A stretch of DNA of 39,247 nt, taken from Spirochaetota bacterium (lineage in GTDB: Bacteria; Spirochaetota; UBA4802; UBA5550). The notes beneath the pieces were generated by a model. That model did not search any database, had not been told where the DNA came from, and saw only the letters and a program-made list of their open reading frames with translations. This document shows, piece after piece, positions 16,115 to 25,176 of this stretch (positions within the stretch are counted from its first letter, which is position 1; every line of letters begins with the position of its first letter). A program made the translations under genes and the position numbers. The DNA lies in contig JAAYBQ010000180.1 in NCBI GenBank assembly GCA_012730035.1, positions 1-39,247 on the forward strand, written 5' to 3'.

Positions 16115-16789
16115 TCAGGGTATGTAGCCGTTCTCCTTCATGCTGTAAAATGAAAGATTGGTAAGGATTATGTGATCGATTACGGGTATGCCGATAATTC
16201 TTCCTGCATCTACAAGTCTCTTCGTGGTTTCAATGTCCTGCCTTGACGGCGTAAGTACACCCGAGGGATGATTGTGGGTGACTATAATGCCCGATCCCCC
16301 CTCCCTGATTGCGTCCCTGAACACCTCGCGCGGGTGTACAATTGCCTCGGTGATTGTGCCTATTGATATTACGCTCTTTCTGATAAGCATGTTCTTGTTG
16401 TTTATAACAAGCACGCGGAACTCCTCTTTCTGCGAGCCTGCAGTCTCGGGCAGCAGCAGTTCCCAGACAGCAAGCGGTGTGCTTATCTGCTTCAGGTCGG
16501 GCCTGTCCGTAATGACCCTCCTGCCGATCTCAAACGCTGCCTGAACCTTTACCGCCTTCTTGAGGCCGATACCGCGCTCGCTTGCGATCTCCCTTATGCC
16601 GCACCTTGCGAGCGCCGAAAGACCACCCGCCTTTTTTATTATACTGGCCGAAAGCTCCAGCACGTCGGCATACCTGGTTCCTGTACCCAGAACAACCGCA
16701 AGCAGCTCAATATCAGAAAGCTCCCTGACACTCTCGCCTTCGATGCACCTCTGCACCGGAAGCCTGTACTCACTGTGAATTATTCCCAT
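16115..16789 (-). CDS. radC: RadC family JAB-domain protein
   Basis: A 224-residue UPF0758/RadC protein. The N-terminal helix-hairpin-helix-like region (GGLSALARCGIREIASERGIG) precedes a JAB/MPN metalloprotease-like domain with the zinc motif THNHPSG followed by TPSRQD. The historical DNA-repair link of RadC has been questioned and its reaction is unknown. The start overlaps the 3' end of the phospholipase D-like gene by 10 nt, so translation is coupled. Length and motifs are normal. Confidence 0.93.
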   Translation of the reverse strand: MGIIHSEYRLPVQRCIEGESVRELSDIELLAVVLGTGTRYADVLELSASIIKKAGGLSALARCGIREIASERGIGLKKAVKVQAAFEIGRRVITDRPDLKQISTPLAVWELLLPETAGSQKEEFRVLVINNKNMLIRKSVISIGTITEAIVHPREVFRDAIREGGSGIIVTHNHPSGVLTPSRQDIETTKRLVDAGRIIGIPVIDHIILTNLSFYSMKENGYIP

Positions 16790-17802
16790 AATTTTTTCCC
16801 CCGGTAAAGACGGGCGAACTCACTCATGTACAGGCCGGCAATCTCCCTGCTGTCGATTATTATTATATTCTCGTCGTTTTTGGTATTGGCGTTCGCAGAA
16901 AGATTATACGAACCGGTTATTACCCTGTACCCGTCTATTATGATCACCTTGTGATGCATTACATGAACATTCCTGTCGGTTTCAACCGGAACCCCTTCGA
17001 TCTTCATCTTTGTGAACTCGGAATAATCGTTCCCCGAGCCCCTCTTCTCAAAGATGCCGGCAACCTTCAGGCCATCCCTGTGCCTTGCGATCATAGCCTC
17101 GCCTATATCGTCCGAGGTAAAAGAGAAGCACATAAAGTAGACCGAAGACTTTGCCTTTTTTATGCGGTTAAGAATTATTCTCTCGACATTATTCTCGGGC
17201 GCGAAGTAAACGTTAATGTCTATGCCGTCAACATCGGCGTAGTAATCACGCCTCAGCGCGGCAAAGGGTCCGGTCTCCCTTCTGTTGCCGAAGATTCCAT
17301 TGCCGTACATCTCTTCAAATTCCATCAGGTAAATCTCGGCAAGCTCAGCCGACCTGAACATTACAGCGTTGTTATTATTTTTACGGCCGCAATTATCGGT
17401 CGTGTTATATGAACCGGTAAATATAATCTCCCTGTCTATTACCGCGAACTTGTTGTGCATAAGCGACGGCGACTGGTCCGTAACAACCCGTATACCGGCT
17501 TCGAGCAGCCTGTTTATACCCGGCCCGGAAAAGTTCGCATCATCGGTAACAAGCCTCACATCCACACCACGGGCCTTCGCCCTCACCAGGGCATCCACCA
17601 CGGGCATTGCCGAAATATCGTAGAACGCGCCGTAGAATGAACCGGTGCAGCCTGCTATCAGCCGCACAAGGGCCTTTTCAGGATTGGTGCACCTGCCGCA
17701 CTTCCCGCCCGGGTCGGTAAAGTAGACTTCCCAGTTGCCCCCCGTGCCGGGGAACGCCCCGAATGGAACGAGCAGCATAATTATAAGTATTGCTTTTTGC
17801 AA
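16780..17802 (-). CDS. Secreted phospholipase D-like protein with two HKD motifs
   Basis: A 340-residue PLD-superfamily protein with two catalytic repeats: MHNKFAVIDREIIFTGSYN (about residue 117) and MHHKVIIIDGYRVITGSYN (about 280), each supplying His, Lys and Asp. Such enzymes act as phospholipases, cardiolipin synthases or nucleases (Nuc type). An N-terminal hydrophobic signal (AILIIMLLVPFGAFPG) suggests export, which would fit a periplasmic nuclease or lipase; two cysteines (GGKCGRCTN) follow. The start is TTG at 17800-17802, preceded by a GGCGGA ribosome-binding site. radC overlaps its end. I cannot tell nuclease from lipase activity by sequence alone. Confidence 0.88.
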   Translation of the reverse strand: MQKAILIIMLLVPFGAFPGTGGNWEVYFTDPGGKCGRCTNPEKALVRLIAGCTGSFYGAFYDISAMPVVDALVRAKARGVDVRLVTDDANFSGPGINRLLEAGIRVVTDQSPSLMHNKFAVIDREIIFTGSYNTTDNCGRKNNNNAVMFRSAELAEIYLMEFEEMYGNGIFGNRRETGPFAALRRDYYADVDGIDINVYFAPENNVERIILNRIKKAKSSVYFMCFSFTSDDIGEAMIARHRDGLKVAGIFEKRGSGNDYSEFTKMKIEGVPVETDRNVHVMHHKVIIIDGYRVITGSYNLSANANTKNDENIIIIDSREIAGLYMSEFARLYRGKKLWE

Positions 17803-17906
17803 AATCAGTCCGCCTTTGTTGAATTAAAAATCCTTTATGCCTGTAATACGACGCGGGTTCGCAAAAATGAAAAAATTTTTCAGCCTGCGGTCAAAAAAAA
17901 GTAGAT

Positions 17907-18872
17907 TTACGCGGGATTTTTGCCCGCCTGTGCGGACACGATCTGCTCTTTTCTTTCGAGCACCAGGTTCTCATATTCGGTAAAAAGCAGCTGGTCTTCG
18001 CGGCCGGGATTCATCGACCTTACCTTGGAGACCAGGGTCTGGTACGGTGATAGCTTTCTCGGGTCTTTTTCTGAATTAATTTTATCTTTAACAGTCTGTT
18101 CATCCCTCTGGATAAGGGCAAGGTAAAAAATAAACGCATTCTTAAGCTCAACGAGCATGTTCATGTTCTTCTTTACCTCGGGTTCATCACCTCTTTTTCC
18201 CAGTATGTCATCGATAAAATGTATAATATACTGAATGTCAAGCGCCGAGATGTCAAAGTCAAGAAGCAGCTGGTTAAGGTTGGACAGCGACATCCGTTTA
18301 AGGTGCATAAGCGCAAGAAAGACCGGGTTGTCCGACATTGTGTTTATGTTGGTATATTCAGGTTCCCTGGACTGTTTTTCCGTGGCCACTGCTGATGCTG
18401 ATGCGCCGGGATTAATAATCACCTCGCCGGGCTTGTACCTGCTTGTAATAACTGCGACCTCGGTCTCGGTAATGGTGGAATCTGTAATTATGTAATCAAT
18501 ACCCGTATCCGCGGGAATATCCCTCAGCATGCTCGAATAGCCCGAGACCATTTTAATCTCACTCGGTATCATGTCCGCCTTAATTCCCGTATCAAGGAAT
18601 ATGTATTTTCTTTTTTTGCCGATCATGTCGCGGTAGGGCAGAATAATTTTCCCTTCGCTGATTTTCAGAAGGGTGTACTCCCTGTCATAATCCCTTTCAA
18701 CGCTGAAGGTTGTGCCTATAAAAACGATCTTAGGTGTATCGTGAAGAAGGCTCCTTCCCTCTTCGTCGGCATAGATCGATTCCCCCTGCTTATTAAAGAG
18801 GAGGAACATCCCCTTTTTGTACATAATCTTCAGGGTCATGCCCGAAGGTGTTCTTTCTTCAGCGAATTCCAT
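17907..18872 (-). CDS. Unknown cytoplasmic protein
   Basis: A 321-residue protein without signal peptide or membrane segment. The N-terminal half is beta-rich (MTLKIMYKKGMFLLFNKQ, KIVFIGTTFSVERDYD, EYTLLKISEGKIILPY, KYIFLDTGIKADM). A spacer (about 165-190) leads to a helical C-terminal half (NLNQLLLDFDISALDIQYII, NMNMLVELKNAFIFYLAL). I do not recognise the family. The ribosome-binding site is weak (GGT). It is flanked by about 100-nt gaps on both sides, so it is probably a single-gene unit. Confidence 0.7.
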   Translation of the reverse strand: MEFAEERTPSGMTLKIMYKKGMFLLFNKQGESIYADEEGRSLLHDTPKIVFIGTTFSVERDYDREYTLLKISEGKIILPYRDMIGKKRKYIFLDTGIKADMIPSEIKMVSGYSSMLRDIPADTGIDYIITDSTITETEVAVITSRYKPGEVIINPGASASAVATEKQSREPEYTNINTMSDNPVFLALMHLKRMSLSNLNQLLLDFDISALDIQYIIHFIDDILGKRGDEPEVKKNMNMLVELKNAFIFYLALIQRDEQTVKDKINSEKDPRKLSPYQTLVSKVRSMNPGREDQLLFTEYENLVLERKEQIVSAQAGKNPA

Positions 18873-18976
18873 ATTTTTACCGGTTATATTCTATTACTGA
18901 CTATCCAGTTTATTGAACCTTTGTAAACGGACAGGTTATTCATAACATCCATTTCTGTTTTATTGCAAGCATAAAT

Positions 18977-19972
18977 TTACACCTTTGCCTTCACGTCCAC
19001 CGTGAGGGGATCACTTATGCCCGCATTAAAGTACATGTAACCAGCTCCCGCAATCATGGCAGCATTATCGGTGCACAGCAGGGGGGATGGAATCATTATA
19101 GTCTCATCCTGCTTTTTCTGCTCAGCAAGAAGTTCCCGCAGCCGTGAATTTGCCGCGACGCCGCCCGCCACTACCATTTTTTTTATGCCCCTGTCTCGCG
19201 CTGCAGCAAAGAGCCTGCGCGCAAGAATCTCAAGCGCGCGCTCCTGGAAGCTCCATGCGACTTCGGCTTTGTCAGCCCCGGGGAACTGCTTCATATAGTT
19301 TATAACAGCTGTTTTAAGCCCGGAATAGGAAAAACGCGTATCCCCCGGATCGGTCAGTATTTTCGGGAAAAGGTTTTTGCGCGCAACTGCACCCTTTGCA
19401 AGCCTGTCTATTACCGGCCCCCCGGGGTAGCCGAATCCCAGGAACTTGGCCACCTTGTCGTATGATTCACCCACCGCGTCATCGGCAGTGCGGCCGGCAA
19501 CCTCCATATCGCCGGGGCCCCTTACCTCGAAAAGCACGGTGTTCCCGCCCGAAATAAGCAGCCCCATAAAGGGATAGCCCGGGCCATGCCCCTCCAGAAA
19601 AGGTGCGTATAAATGCGCTTCAAGGTGGTTCACCGCAACCAGCGGGATCCCCAGAGCAAATGAAATGGTTTTGGCGCTCTGCAGCCCGATCATAAGAGAG
19701 CCTATAAGCCCGGGCCTGTTGGTGGCAGCCACGTAATCAAGGTCGCCAAAACCACTTCCGGACTCTAAGAGCGCAGAATGTATAAGCGGGTTAATCTTCT
19801 CAAGGTGTGCCCTTGATGCAATTTCGGGCACAACACCCGAGTATATGGAATGCAGGTCAACCTGGCTGTATATGCAGTTTGAAAGTATATCTTTGCCATC
19901 AGCAACAACCGCGGCCGCGGTCTCGTCGCACGAGCTTTCAAGGCCAAGGCCTATAATCCGTCCATCTTTCAT
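18977..19972 (-). CDS. tsaD: tRNA N6-adenosine threonylcarbamoyltransferase TsaD
   Basis: TsaD transfers threonylcarbamoyl from its AMP derivative to A37 of ANN-decoding tRNAs, the last step of t6A synthesis. The GLESSCDETAAAVV N-terminus, the metal motif NHLEAHLYAP, the ISGGNTVL nucleotide loop and VAGGVAANSRLR are all present, and 331 residues is a normal length. The ATG overlaps the ctpA stop by 1 nt (TAATG), so the pair is translationally coupled. The partner enzyme Sua5 is encoded at 26207. TsaB and TsaE are not seen in this window. Confidence 0.96.
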   Translation of the reverse strand: MKDGRIIGLGLESSCDETAAAVVADGKDILSNCIYSQVDLHSIYSGVVPEIASRAHLEKINPLIHSALLESGSGFGDLDYVAATNRPGLIGSLMIGLQSAKTISFALGIPLVAVNHLEAHLYAPFLEGHGPGYPFMGLLISGGNTVLFEVRGPGDMEVAGRTADDAVGESYDKVAKFLGFGYPGGPVIDRLAKGAVARKNLFPKILTDPGDTRFSYSGLKTAVINYMKQFPGADKAEVAWSFQERALEILARRLFAAARDRGIKKMVVAGGVAANSRLRELLAEQKKQDETIMIPSPLLCTDNAAMIAGAGYMYFNAGISDPLTVDVKAKV

Positions 19973-21330
19973 TAAAAACTTTTCAGCGCCGTGTTAAGCT
20001 GGTTGTCAAACTCCAGGTCGTAAACGGCCGATTTATGGAACCTGGCAACTTCGTATTTAAGAATATAGCCGGCGGTTTTTTCAGAAAGTTTAATCCCCTT
20101 ATCCGCAAGGTAGGTCCTGAACTCCTCCCTCGTCTTAAGGTCATCAACGGTCTTTGAATTCACGAATGCCCCTATTGCCTTCACGGTGCCGGCTTTGTTA
20201 AGCGCATCCTCCTCGCCTGCCTCGAAATCTATAAACGAAACCACTTTGTCAGGTGTGATCCCCTTTTTATGGATCATCTCGCCCGAGGGTGTAAAATACT
20301 TGGCTATGGTAATGTTAAACCCGATGTCCTTATCCATTACCACCCTGGTCTGCACCGAGCCCTTGCCGAAGGACTTTTCGCCCACGAGCAGGGCCCGTTT
20401 GTTGTCACGAAGCGCGCCGCTAAGCAGCTCCGATGCTGATGCGCTCCCCCTGTTTATGAGCACAACAACCTTGCCCGTATAGAACATCGGTATCCTTGAC
20501 CTGAAGACCTTTTCCACAGCATAAACATTACGCCCCTTTGTCGAAGCAATGACGCTATCTTTGTTAAGAAAAAGTTCGGCAATCTCTACGGCCGAATCAA
20601 TGGTACCGCCCGGATTAAACCTCAGGTCGAGCACAAGCTTCTCTATGCCATTGGACTTGAAGTACTCCAGGGCTTTTTTAACATCTGCAGTTGTTCCGCC
20701 CCCGAACTGAATAATCCGCAGGTAGCCCGTATTGTGTTCTTTAATAACGGCATACTCAACGCTGTCAACCTTGATCGGCGCGCGCTCAAGGTTATATGCA
20801 ATTTCGCTGTCATACCCTTCGCGCCTGACCGTAATCTTCACCTTCGAGCCGGGAATCCCCTTCATGTTTTTCATTATCTCGTCAAAATTATTATCTTTTA
20901 TGCGCTCGTCATCCACGCTGGTTATAACATCACCCGCTTCGATGCCGGCCCTGAATGCCGGTGAATTCTGTATGGGTGAAATCACCACAAGCTCTCCGTC
21001 CCTTACAGCCACCTCGACCCCGATCCCCACAAACCTTCCGCTCGTAAGTTCGTTCAGATCGGAAATCTCATCCTCGTTAAGGAACCTGGTAAACGGGTCA
21101 CCCAGCGAATCGATCATTCCCTTAATCGCGCCGTAGAACATCTTTTTACTGTCAGGTTCATCGACGTAATCGGAAATTATCACCCGGTATGCCTGGTGAA
21201 AGAAATCGAGATATTTATGTGATGAATTGGCAGCCGCAGAAATGAATGTAACGCTTATTCCCGTAAAGAGTCCCGTAAGGAAAGCAAGCAGCGTTAAATG
21301 AAAACGTTTTTCAGAAAAATTTTTGAACAT
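19972..21330 (-). CDS. ctpA: Carboxyl-terminal processing protease, S41 family
   Basis: A periplasmic, membrane-anchored serine protease that trims or degrades envelope proteins. I start it at the ATG 21328-21330, which has a GGAGAC ribosome-binding site. The longer frame to 21399 begins in a TTGACA promoter box and is rejected. From this ATG (452 residues): a TM anchor at about 11-33, a PDZ domain at about 97-175 (GIEAGDVITSVDDERI) and the S41 catalytic domain. Catalytic Ser about 300 (GSASASELLSGAL) and Lys about 323 (SFGKGSVQT) are present. tsaD is coupled at its 3' end. Confidence 0.94.
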   Translation of the reverse strand: MFKNFSEKRFHLTLLAFLTGLFTGISVTFISAAANSSHKYLDFFHQAYRVIISDYVDEPDSKKMFYGAIKGMIDSLGDPFTRFLNEDEISDLNELTSGRFVGIGVEVAVRDGELVVISPIQNSPAFRAGIEAGDVITSVDDERIKDNNFDEIMKNMKGIPGSKVKITVRREGYDSEIAYNLERAPIKVDSVEYAVIKEHNTGYLRIIQFGGGTTADVKKALEYFKSNGIEKLVLDLRFNPGGTIDSAVEIAELFLNKDSVIASTKGRNVYAVEKVFRSRIPMFYTGKVVVLINRGSASASELLSGALRDNKRALLVGEKSFGKGSVQTRVVMDKDIGFNITIAKYFTPSGEMIHKKGITPDKVVSFIDFEAGEEDALNKAGTVKAIGAFVNSKTVDDLKTREEFRTYLADKGIKLSEKTAGYILKYEVARFHKSAVYDLEFDNQLNTALKSF

Positions 21331-21370
21331 TTTTGTCTCCGGTAGACCAGGTTTAGTCTTATGAAAAATA

Positions 21371-21399
21371 ACTCTATTTTCTGTTACGCGTGGTGTCAA
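21371..21399 (-). promoter_or_regulatory. Promoter of ctpA-tsaD
   Basis: Minus-strand TTGACA (21394-21399), 17-bp spacer, TAGAGT (21371-21376, 4/6). RNA would start near 21364, about 34 nt before the ctpA ATG, with the GGAG ribosome-binding site in between. Confidence 0.65.
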
Positions 21400-21424
21400 T
21401 AAATATGCCCCGGCGGGGAAAAAA

Positions 21425-22030
21425 TTAATCCTGGTTATTTCTGCAGATTTTGCGGGAAAAATCGGTAAGTATGCGCGCAGTCATGCCCCAGACTGTAATT
21501 CCGTTAAAGTCATAAAAGTACACGTCGTATTCACGCCCCTCGTGGTTAAGCTTTTCGCACTTGTAAAAATTCTCGTTATAAAAAAGCTCAAATGGCACCT
21601 CAAGAATCTGCTCTGTCTCATCATCAAACGCGCTGTAATCAACCTTCGAGTTGAGAGCGCCGACAAAAACATTCACCTGGAAACCCATTATCGAAATGTA
21701 CTCATCGAACTCGCCGATCACCTCGATCAGCGAAGGTTCAATTCCGGTCTCCTCCTGCGTCTCCCTGAGCGCGGTATAGAGCAGGTCACGGTCAGTGTTC
21801 TCAAATCCTCCGCCGGGCATCGAGACCTGCCCCTTGTGGGTCGAGACCCTGTCGGTGCGCAGCTGCAGCAGAACGTGAGGGCTGCCGTCCTTTTCAAAAA
21901 AGAGCATCATTACAGCAGCCCTTCTGTAATCAGAAAAATTTATGGAACGCTTAGCCCTGTTTTTCAGTTTATCGCGGATGCTCTCCTTGAAAACCTCAAA
22001 GTCCACGGGCCTGTCAAACCTGATGTTCAT
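21425..22030 (-). CDS. Nudix hydrolase, CoA pyrophosphatase-like (NudL type)
   Basis: A 201-residue Nudix protein. The CoA-type signature appears as LLQLRTDRVSTHKGQVSMPGG, split here by function into an LLxxR strand and the GQVSMPGG turn, followed by the Nudix helix TALRETQEETGI with its metal-binding glutamates. Enzymes of this family hydrolyse CoA and related dinucleotides. The ATG at 22028-22030 has a GGCGGAG ribosome-binding site with good spacing; an ATG 24 nt upstream lacks one. The start lies 17 nt inside the fumarase beta gene, so it is the third gene of the fumarase operon. Confidence 0.88.
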   Translation of the reverse strand: MNIRFDRPVDFEVFKESIRDKLKNRAKRSINFSDYRRAAVMMLFFEKDGSPHVLLQLRTDRVSTHKGQVSMPGGGFENTDRDLLYTALRETQEETGIEPSLIEVIGEFDEYISIMGFQVNVFVGALNSKVDYSAFDDETEQILEVPFELFYNENFYKCEKLNHEGREYDVYFYDFNGITVWGMTARILTDFSRKICRNNQD

Positions 22031-22550
22031 AAATATCTCCGCCGTACATGTCACATGCTACTATTACGGGAAAGCCGCTCACCTCAAGCTCATAAACAGC
22101 CTCGGTTGCAAGGTCATCAAAAGCTATTACCCTGCTCGCAGTGATCCTCATGCTAAGGTAGGCTCCGGCACCGCCGATCGAACTGAAGTAGACTGCCTTA
22201 TATTTCTGTATTAATTCTTTTGTCTCTAAATCGCGTTTCCCCTTGCCAATCATCCCCTTTATGCCAAGACCGAGCATGGTCCCGCTAAAGGGGTCCATGC
22301 GTGAAGATGTGGTTGGCCCTGCAGCGCCGATAATTCTGCCCGGTGCCGGGGGTGTGGGCCCCACGTAGTATATTGTTTCACCCGCAAGGCTGAACGGCAG
22401 ATCCTCTCCACGGGCTATCATCCCGGCAATCCGCTGGTGAGCCTTGTCGCGCGCCGTAAGCAGCTTTCCGTAAAGCATGCACATGCAGCCAGCCCTCAGG
22501 CCCCTTATAACCTCATCGTTAAGCGGAAGTTCTATTCTTTTCCATTCCAT
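22014..22550 (-). CDS. Class I fumarate hydratase, beta subunit
   Basis: A 178-residue C-terminal-type subunit of the two-subunit, iron-sulfur class I fumarase. Signatures: GRIIGAAGPTTSSRMD with the substrate-binding TTSxRMD, GIKGMIGKG, and FSSIGGAGAYLS. With the alpha subunit it interconverts fumarate and malate. It could also be an L(+)-tartrate dehydratase beta subunit, as the families are close, but the absence of tartrate genes favours fumarase. The ATG overlaps the alpha stop by 1 nt. Confidence 0.92.
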   Translation of the reverse strand: MEWKRIELPLNDEVIRGLRAGCMCMLYGKLLTARDKAHQRIAGMIARGEDLPFSLAGETIYYVGPTPPAPGRIIGAAGPTTSSRMDPFSGTMLGLGIKGMIGKGKRDLETKELIQKYKAVYFSSIGGAGAYLSMRITASRVIAFDDLATEAVYELEVSGFPVIVACDMYGGDIYEHQV

Positions 22551-23401
22551 TAAAGTTCACACCCTGCCACGCGCAGTGAATGACAGTTCAGGTTAAGCGC
22601 AACGGGAAGCGACGCAATATGCGCGGGCGCCTCTTTAATGCATACCGCGCCCGCCGTTCCTGCGCCGCCGAAACCCATGGGCCCCACGCCTGAACTGTTA
22701 AGCCTTTCATAAATCCGTTTTTCCAGGTCACTGTAAAACGGGTTGCTGTGCCATGTACCCGCGGGCCGGAGCAGGGCCCTCTTCGAATTGGTCATTGCCG
22801 TGTCAGCCGTTCCCCCTATACCCACGCCAAGAAACAGGGGCGGGCACGGATTAGGCCCGGCCTTTACAACAGTATCTTCAATGTAATCTATTATCATATC
22901 AACGGAATCAGTGGGCCTGAACATGCGCAGCGCGCTCATGTTTTCAGACCCGCCCCCTTTAAGCATAAGGTCAAGCCTGAAGGTCTCACCCGGAACAATG
23001 TCCAGATGGATAAACGCCGGGGTGTTGGTGCCCGTATTCTTTCTCTCAAGCGGGTCGGACACAACAGACTTGCGCAGGTAGAACTTTCTGTAAGCCTCCT
23101 CAACCGCGGAGTTTACAGCGTCATAAATGTAATCACCCTCAAGACGCACCGACTGCCCCAGCTCAATAAATACCACCGCAACCCCCGTATCCTGGCAGAG
23201 CGGGATCTGTTCCGCCGCGGCGATTTCAGTATTCTCTATAAGTATGTTCATGGTCTCGCGCGCGATATCAGTTGACTCGTTCTCCCTTATGCGCGCAAAG
23301 CATTCTTTTATAAATGGGGGCGCAATAAAGCTGGTCTCGCGGATCAGGTCCACGAGTTTATCTTTAATCAGGTCTGTGTGGATTGTTCTGCTCATGGCCA
23401 T
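22550..23401 (-). CDS. Class I fumarate hydratase, alpha subunit
   Basis: A 283-residue subunit carrying the [4Fe-4S] cluster. Cysteines in IPLCQDTGVAVV, NPCPPLFLGVG and LNLNCHS fit the three ligands. The reaction is fumarate to malate; this enzyme type is oxygen-sensitive, which supports an anaerobic host. Two ATGs are possible (23401 and 23395), and neither has a ribosome-binding site. A TTGACA box lies exactly 35 bp before the second ATG, so a leaderless message is conceivable. The beta subunit and a Nudix gene follow in one overlapping operon. Confidence 0.93.
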   Translation of the reverse strand: MAMSRTIHTDLIKDKLVDLIRETSFIAPPFIKECFARIRENESTDIARETMNILIENTEIAAAEQIPLCQDTGVAVVFIELGQSVRLEGDYIYDAVNSAVEEAYRKFYLRKSVVSDPLERKNTGTNTPAFIHLDIVPGETFRLDLMLKGGGSENMSALRMFRPTDSVDMIIDYIEDTVVKAGPNPCPPLFLGVGIGGTADTAMTNSKRALLRPAGTWHSNPFYSDLEKRIYERLNSSGVGPMGFGGAGTAGAVCIKEAPAHIASLPVALNLNCHSLRVAGCEL

Positions 23402-23430
23402 AAGTCAGGGGGGAATATTTATCGTGTCAA
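23402..23430 (-). promoter_or_regulatory. Possible promoter abutting fumarase alpha
   Basis: Minus-strand TTGACA at 23425-23430. At 17-bp spacing the -10 position reads TGACTT, a poor match. If used, RNA would begin about at the ATG of 23395. Offered as a candidate only. Confidence 0.3.
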
Positions 23431-23539
23431 GAAATATATCAACTTTCTGTCATCCCCGTACCCGGCTGCGCGGGTAAAAACTGCAGCGGGCGAACTTCGA
23501 AAGAATCCCGGTTAATCTATGCGATGAAGTGCGAGAGTT

Positions 23540-24277
23540 CTATACCCGCATCTTTTTTTCAATCCTCATAATCGAGAACATAACACCGAAGAGTAAAAAA
23601 ATTATTATCAGAAAAATTAACGTTGCAAGTGCAATTATAAGCACCGTATTCTTTATCAAATCAGACCACTTGAATTTTAAATCTCTATTATTTATCAGTA
23701 TTTTTGCCCTTGATTCATAATCATTCTCATACCTGCCCATGACTTTTTGAAACAAATCATAATCAGATGAAATATTAGATTCTCTTTCGGCATCAAGAAT
23801 ATAATTCACATAACCCTTTGCATAACTTACGCCAAATCCTTCCCCATATTCCTTTTCATATTTTTTTATATCATTCAGCCACTTATTTTTAATCCGGGTA
23901 TCAAAATCATTAATCAGCTCCATCATTTTGTTTTTCTTCGCAACATTTGTTCCGTAATCTTCAGTAGCAACCTTTATGGATAGTTTCTCATATACGGGCA
24001 TTATCCTTTCCCATGATTCCTGCACTAATTTTGAGTACACAGCCTCTAATCGTTTCTCATTATCATCGACCTGATTTCTCTCTGTATATGATTCTACAGT
24101 CTCTTCAAAGTTTGATCTGTCATATTTTATCATCGGGACTTTGCTTTCTAAAAAAACCGAACTAAACTTAATCGCAAGTCCGGCAAAGAGGATGGTTATA
24201 CCAAAGAGCAAAAAAATCATAACAGTCATTGCAAAGAATCGGGACGTTTTCATTATTAAATTTTCAATAAAATCCAT
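23540..24277 (-). CDS. Two-TM membrane protein with large loop, unknown
   Basis: A 245-residue protein, AT-rich compared with its neighbours. One hydrophobic helix at about residues 13-38 and another at about 211-236 bracket a charged, helix-rich loop of some 170 residues (ERNQVDDNEKRLEAVYSKL, INDFDTRIKNKWLNDIKKY). That layout places the loop outside the cytoplasm, much like the sensor domains of receptors, but no kinase, HAMP or methyl-accepting part follows. The ATG has a GGTGA ribosome-binding site. I recognise no family. Composition and the long non-coding stretch upstream hint at recent acquisition. Confidence 0.7.
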   Translation of the reverse strand: MDFIENLIMKTSRFFAMTVMIFLLFGITILFAGLAIKFSSVFLESKVPMIKYDRSNFEETVESYTERNQVDDNEKRLEAVYSKLVQESWERIMPVYEKLSIKVATEDYGTNVAKKNKMMELINDFDTRIKNKWLNDIKKYEKEYGEGFGVSYAKGYVNYILDAERESNISSDYDLFQKVMGRYENDYESRAKILINNRDLKFKWSDLIKNTVLIIALATLIFLIIIFLLFGVMFSIMRIEKKMRV

Positions 24278-24604
24278 GATGATTCACCGGTAAAATAATA
24301 TTTCATTATCAATTTTAATTCCTTAACATTTTTCAGAATAAGGGCAACTATTACTACCCCCGTCGATGGCGGCGGTGTAATCAAATTACCATATTTTAGT
24401 AAAAAGTATTTTCAGGAATAAATTAATGATAATGCTGTAAATTTTAAACCTCTGTCCAGCAATTTTTATACATAATAGAGCATAATTTAAAATCAAGTAA
24501 GTACTGATGCTTCAACAGACTAAGATGTTCCCGGACTGAAAGGTGAATATGACAGCTCTTACTCCCTGCACATCAGCGCCTCCAGGCGTCACAATAAATG
24601 TTTA
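24278..24604. other. AT-rich intergenic region, no gene seen
   Basis: No supported reading frame. It separates the AT-rich membrane protein from the methyltransferase gene. A short CGCCT/AGGCG hairpin near 24569-24583 has no T-run and is unconvincing as a terminator. Confidence 0.4.
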
Positions 24605-25159
24605 CTACTTCTCGCCGTACGCAAGGAACATATCGAGTTTAATGCCGCCTTCAAGCTGCACGCTGCCTGCAGTTTCAATTGAGATATTTTTTACGCCTGC
24701 AAGTACAAACCACTCGTAAAGATCGGGCAGGTTAAAACCGTTATTCCTGAAGCCATATTTTTCTGTGACATCGGCATGTTTATGAAAGAGAAGGTCTGTC
24801 ACTGCCAGTTTTCCTCCGGGCTTTAGAATGCGTTTTATCCCGCAAATAAATGCTGCAGGGTCCGGTGAAACTGAAAGCCGAAGATGGGCAAATACATAAT
24901 CCGCAATCTCATCATCCAGTTTAATCTCATGGTCCGGGGACTGCACAACACGGACCTCGCGCAGGTGCCCGAACCTCTGCTTTAATAGACTTACCATCTC
25001 AGACGATGAATCCACAGCAATAACATTACACCCGGCGTTAAGCAGCCCCTCTGTAATAAAGCCCTCACCCGCTCCCACATCAACTGCTGTTTTACCCGGA
25101 TCAGCCTTTACCTGCATCACCGCCTCATCGCGCACCTGCACTGAGTTGAATTCTTCCAT
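24605..25159 (-). CDS. SAM-dependent class I methyltransferase
   Basis: A 184-residue Rossmann-fold methyltransferase. Motif I AVDVGAGEGFITEGLL binds SAM, with acidic NVIAVDSSSEM, post-motif ADYVFAHLRLS, and motif III-like ILKPGGKLAVTDLLFHKH. The substrate is unknown; the sequence resembles UbiE/ArsM-type small-molecule methyltransferases. I start it at the ATG 25157-25159, which follows AGGTG with good spacing. The frame stays open to 25249, but that extension crosses a strong terminator hairpin and lacks a ribosome-binding site. It sits 18 nt past the terminator of the bacterioferritin gene, so it depends on readthrough or on a promoter I cannot see. Confidence 0.82.
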   Translation of the reverse strand: MEEFNSVQVRDEAVMQVKADPGKTAVDVGAGEGFITEGLLNAGCNVIAVDSSSEMVSLLKQRFGHLREVRVVQSPDHEIKLDDEIADYVFAHLRLSVSPDPAAFICGIKRILKPGGKLAVTDLLFHKHADVTEKYGFRNNGFNLPDLYEWFVLAGVKNISIETAGSVQLEGGIKLDMFLAYGEK

Positions 25160-25176
25160 AACACACCTGCATGTTA

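Noticed and set aside
21331-21399. N-terminal extension of the CtpA protease
   Set aside because: Its TTG start is the -35 box of a good promoter; the ATG at 21330 has the ribosome-binding site and begins just before the membrane anchor.
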